A stretch of DNA of 64,000 bases, from contig JARDYH010000002.1 of assembly GCA_029215795.1 (NCBI GenBank), forward strand, positions 275,908,310-275,972,309, read 5' to 3'. The notes beneath the pieces were generated by a model, which saw nothing but the letters and a program-made list of their open reading frames with translations, did no database searches and was not told the DNA's origin. Shown here in pieces: positions 63,339-64,000 of this stretch (position 1 is its first letter; each line of letters opens with the position of its first letter). The DNA is from Anniella stebbinsi. Taxonomy: Eukaryota > Chordata > Lepidosauria > Squamata > Anniellidae. Position numbers and translations under genes: made by a program.

Positions 63339-64000
63339 TATATGGGACAAGTGCAAAGTGCAATGTAAAACAGAAAATACTGGCTTATTTCTACCATTAC
63401 CCAGCTTCCTTTTCCTCAATGAAAACTGACTACTCCACTTCATTCTCAACCATACATTAAACTGGAAAAGGAAAATAATTGACTGAAGATTCTACAAGTA
63501 ACTGACTGTGCTATAGAACAATTGTGTTGTGTTACAGTATGGGGGAAAGAGTCATGGGGAATTGTTCTAAGAGACATCTGAGAACAAATGTGAATGATTA
63601 TGCCTACTGGCACTTTCATTGATGCAAAGCAAGTAAACAACGTGAAACCTAATCAAGGAGAAATCTGGAATTTTGCTTTAGCATCCTAAATTCTCCAATC
63701 CCAACAAATTGTTCAAATACTATAAGTTTGCTCAATTTTCAACACTCCGACGACAAATGTTGGAAGGCACACAGAATTTGAAAGATTTTTTTTGACAGAG
63801 ATTTGGATGGGGGAAAAAAATAGGGGATGCTTTGAAAATGGAACAATAACATTGTATGAGAAAAGGGCATGTAGATATTCATTCACAGCATGCCACAGAC
63901 TCCAACCACAATATGATGGCTTATTTCTTACTATTCCACCTCTCACTAAATATACCACCCAAAATGCCAAAAGGGTAGAGGTGAAGTGGAAAAGAGATTT
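63339..64000. other. Unassigned AT-rich sequence
   Basis: No repeat family or coding domain was recognised to the end of the window. Confidence 0.35.

Noticed and set aside
1..64000. CRISPR array, operon or phage-like system
   Set aside because: Repeats are dispersed and of eukaryotic transposon type; there is no array with regular spacers, no operon spacing, and coding density is near zero.

Overview
This is vertebrate nuclear DNA with no recognisable host exon, no tRNA or rRNA gene and no prokaryotic-style gene organisation. The mixture of repeats points to a squamate reptile, most likely a lizard. It holds several 5'-truncated LINEs of the CR1/L2 clade ending in (ATTT)n/(AAT)n tails, separate CR1 fragments, two tRNA-derived SINE families (one with a tRNA-Ala-like head), and a very dense population of short DNA transposons with terminal inverted repeats (MITEs). 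Family names rest on recognised motifs and on copies compared within the window; no database search was possible, so the species is an inference.

Layout. 1-2.7 kb is mostly unassigned with one hairpin and a MITE. 2.7-5.9 kb is a LINE/SINE cluster: a CR1 reverse-transcriptase (RT) fragment, a 60-bp palindrome, a SINE split by a DNA transposon, an L2 copy on the minus strand, a CR1 3' end and an old L2 fragment. 7.2-12.1 kb holds purine-rich tracts, MITEs, a ~540-bp inverted-repeat element and a 230-bp direct repeat. 13.0-14.2 kb and 18.5-20.1 kb hold two related minus-strand L2 copies; the second keeps a 457-residue open reading frame with all core RT motifs. 21.5-23.8 kb has two plus-strand L2 remnants. 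26-36 kb is AT-rich with MITEs, SINEs and another L2 that is split by a hAT-like insert. 38 kb and 61-63 kb carry nested MITEs. 40.5-41.4 kb may be an LTR. 41.5-50.4 kb is again MITE-rich. 52.3 kb and 63.0 kb carry two 316-bp copies of the same inverted-dimer element. The remaining stretches are AT-rich with nothing identifiable.

How it works together. The window looks like intergenic or intronic DNA shaped by transposition. The only segment that could encode a functional domain is the L2 RT at 18.76-20.13 kb, and it lacks its endonuclease and promoter. I found no convincing new gene system. The most informative signals are structural: six insertions of one element into another, the inverted-dimer family, and several long, well-matched palindromes.
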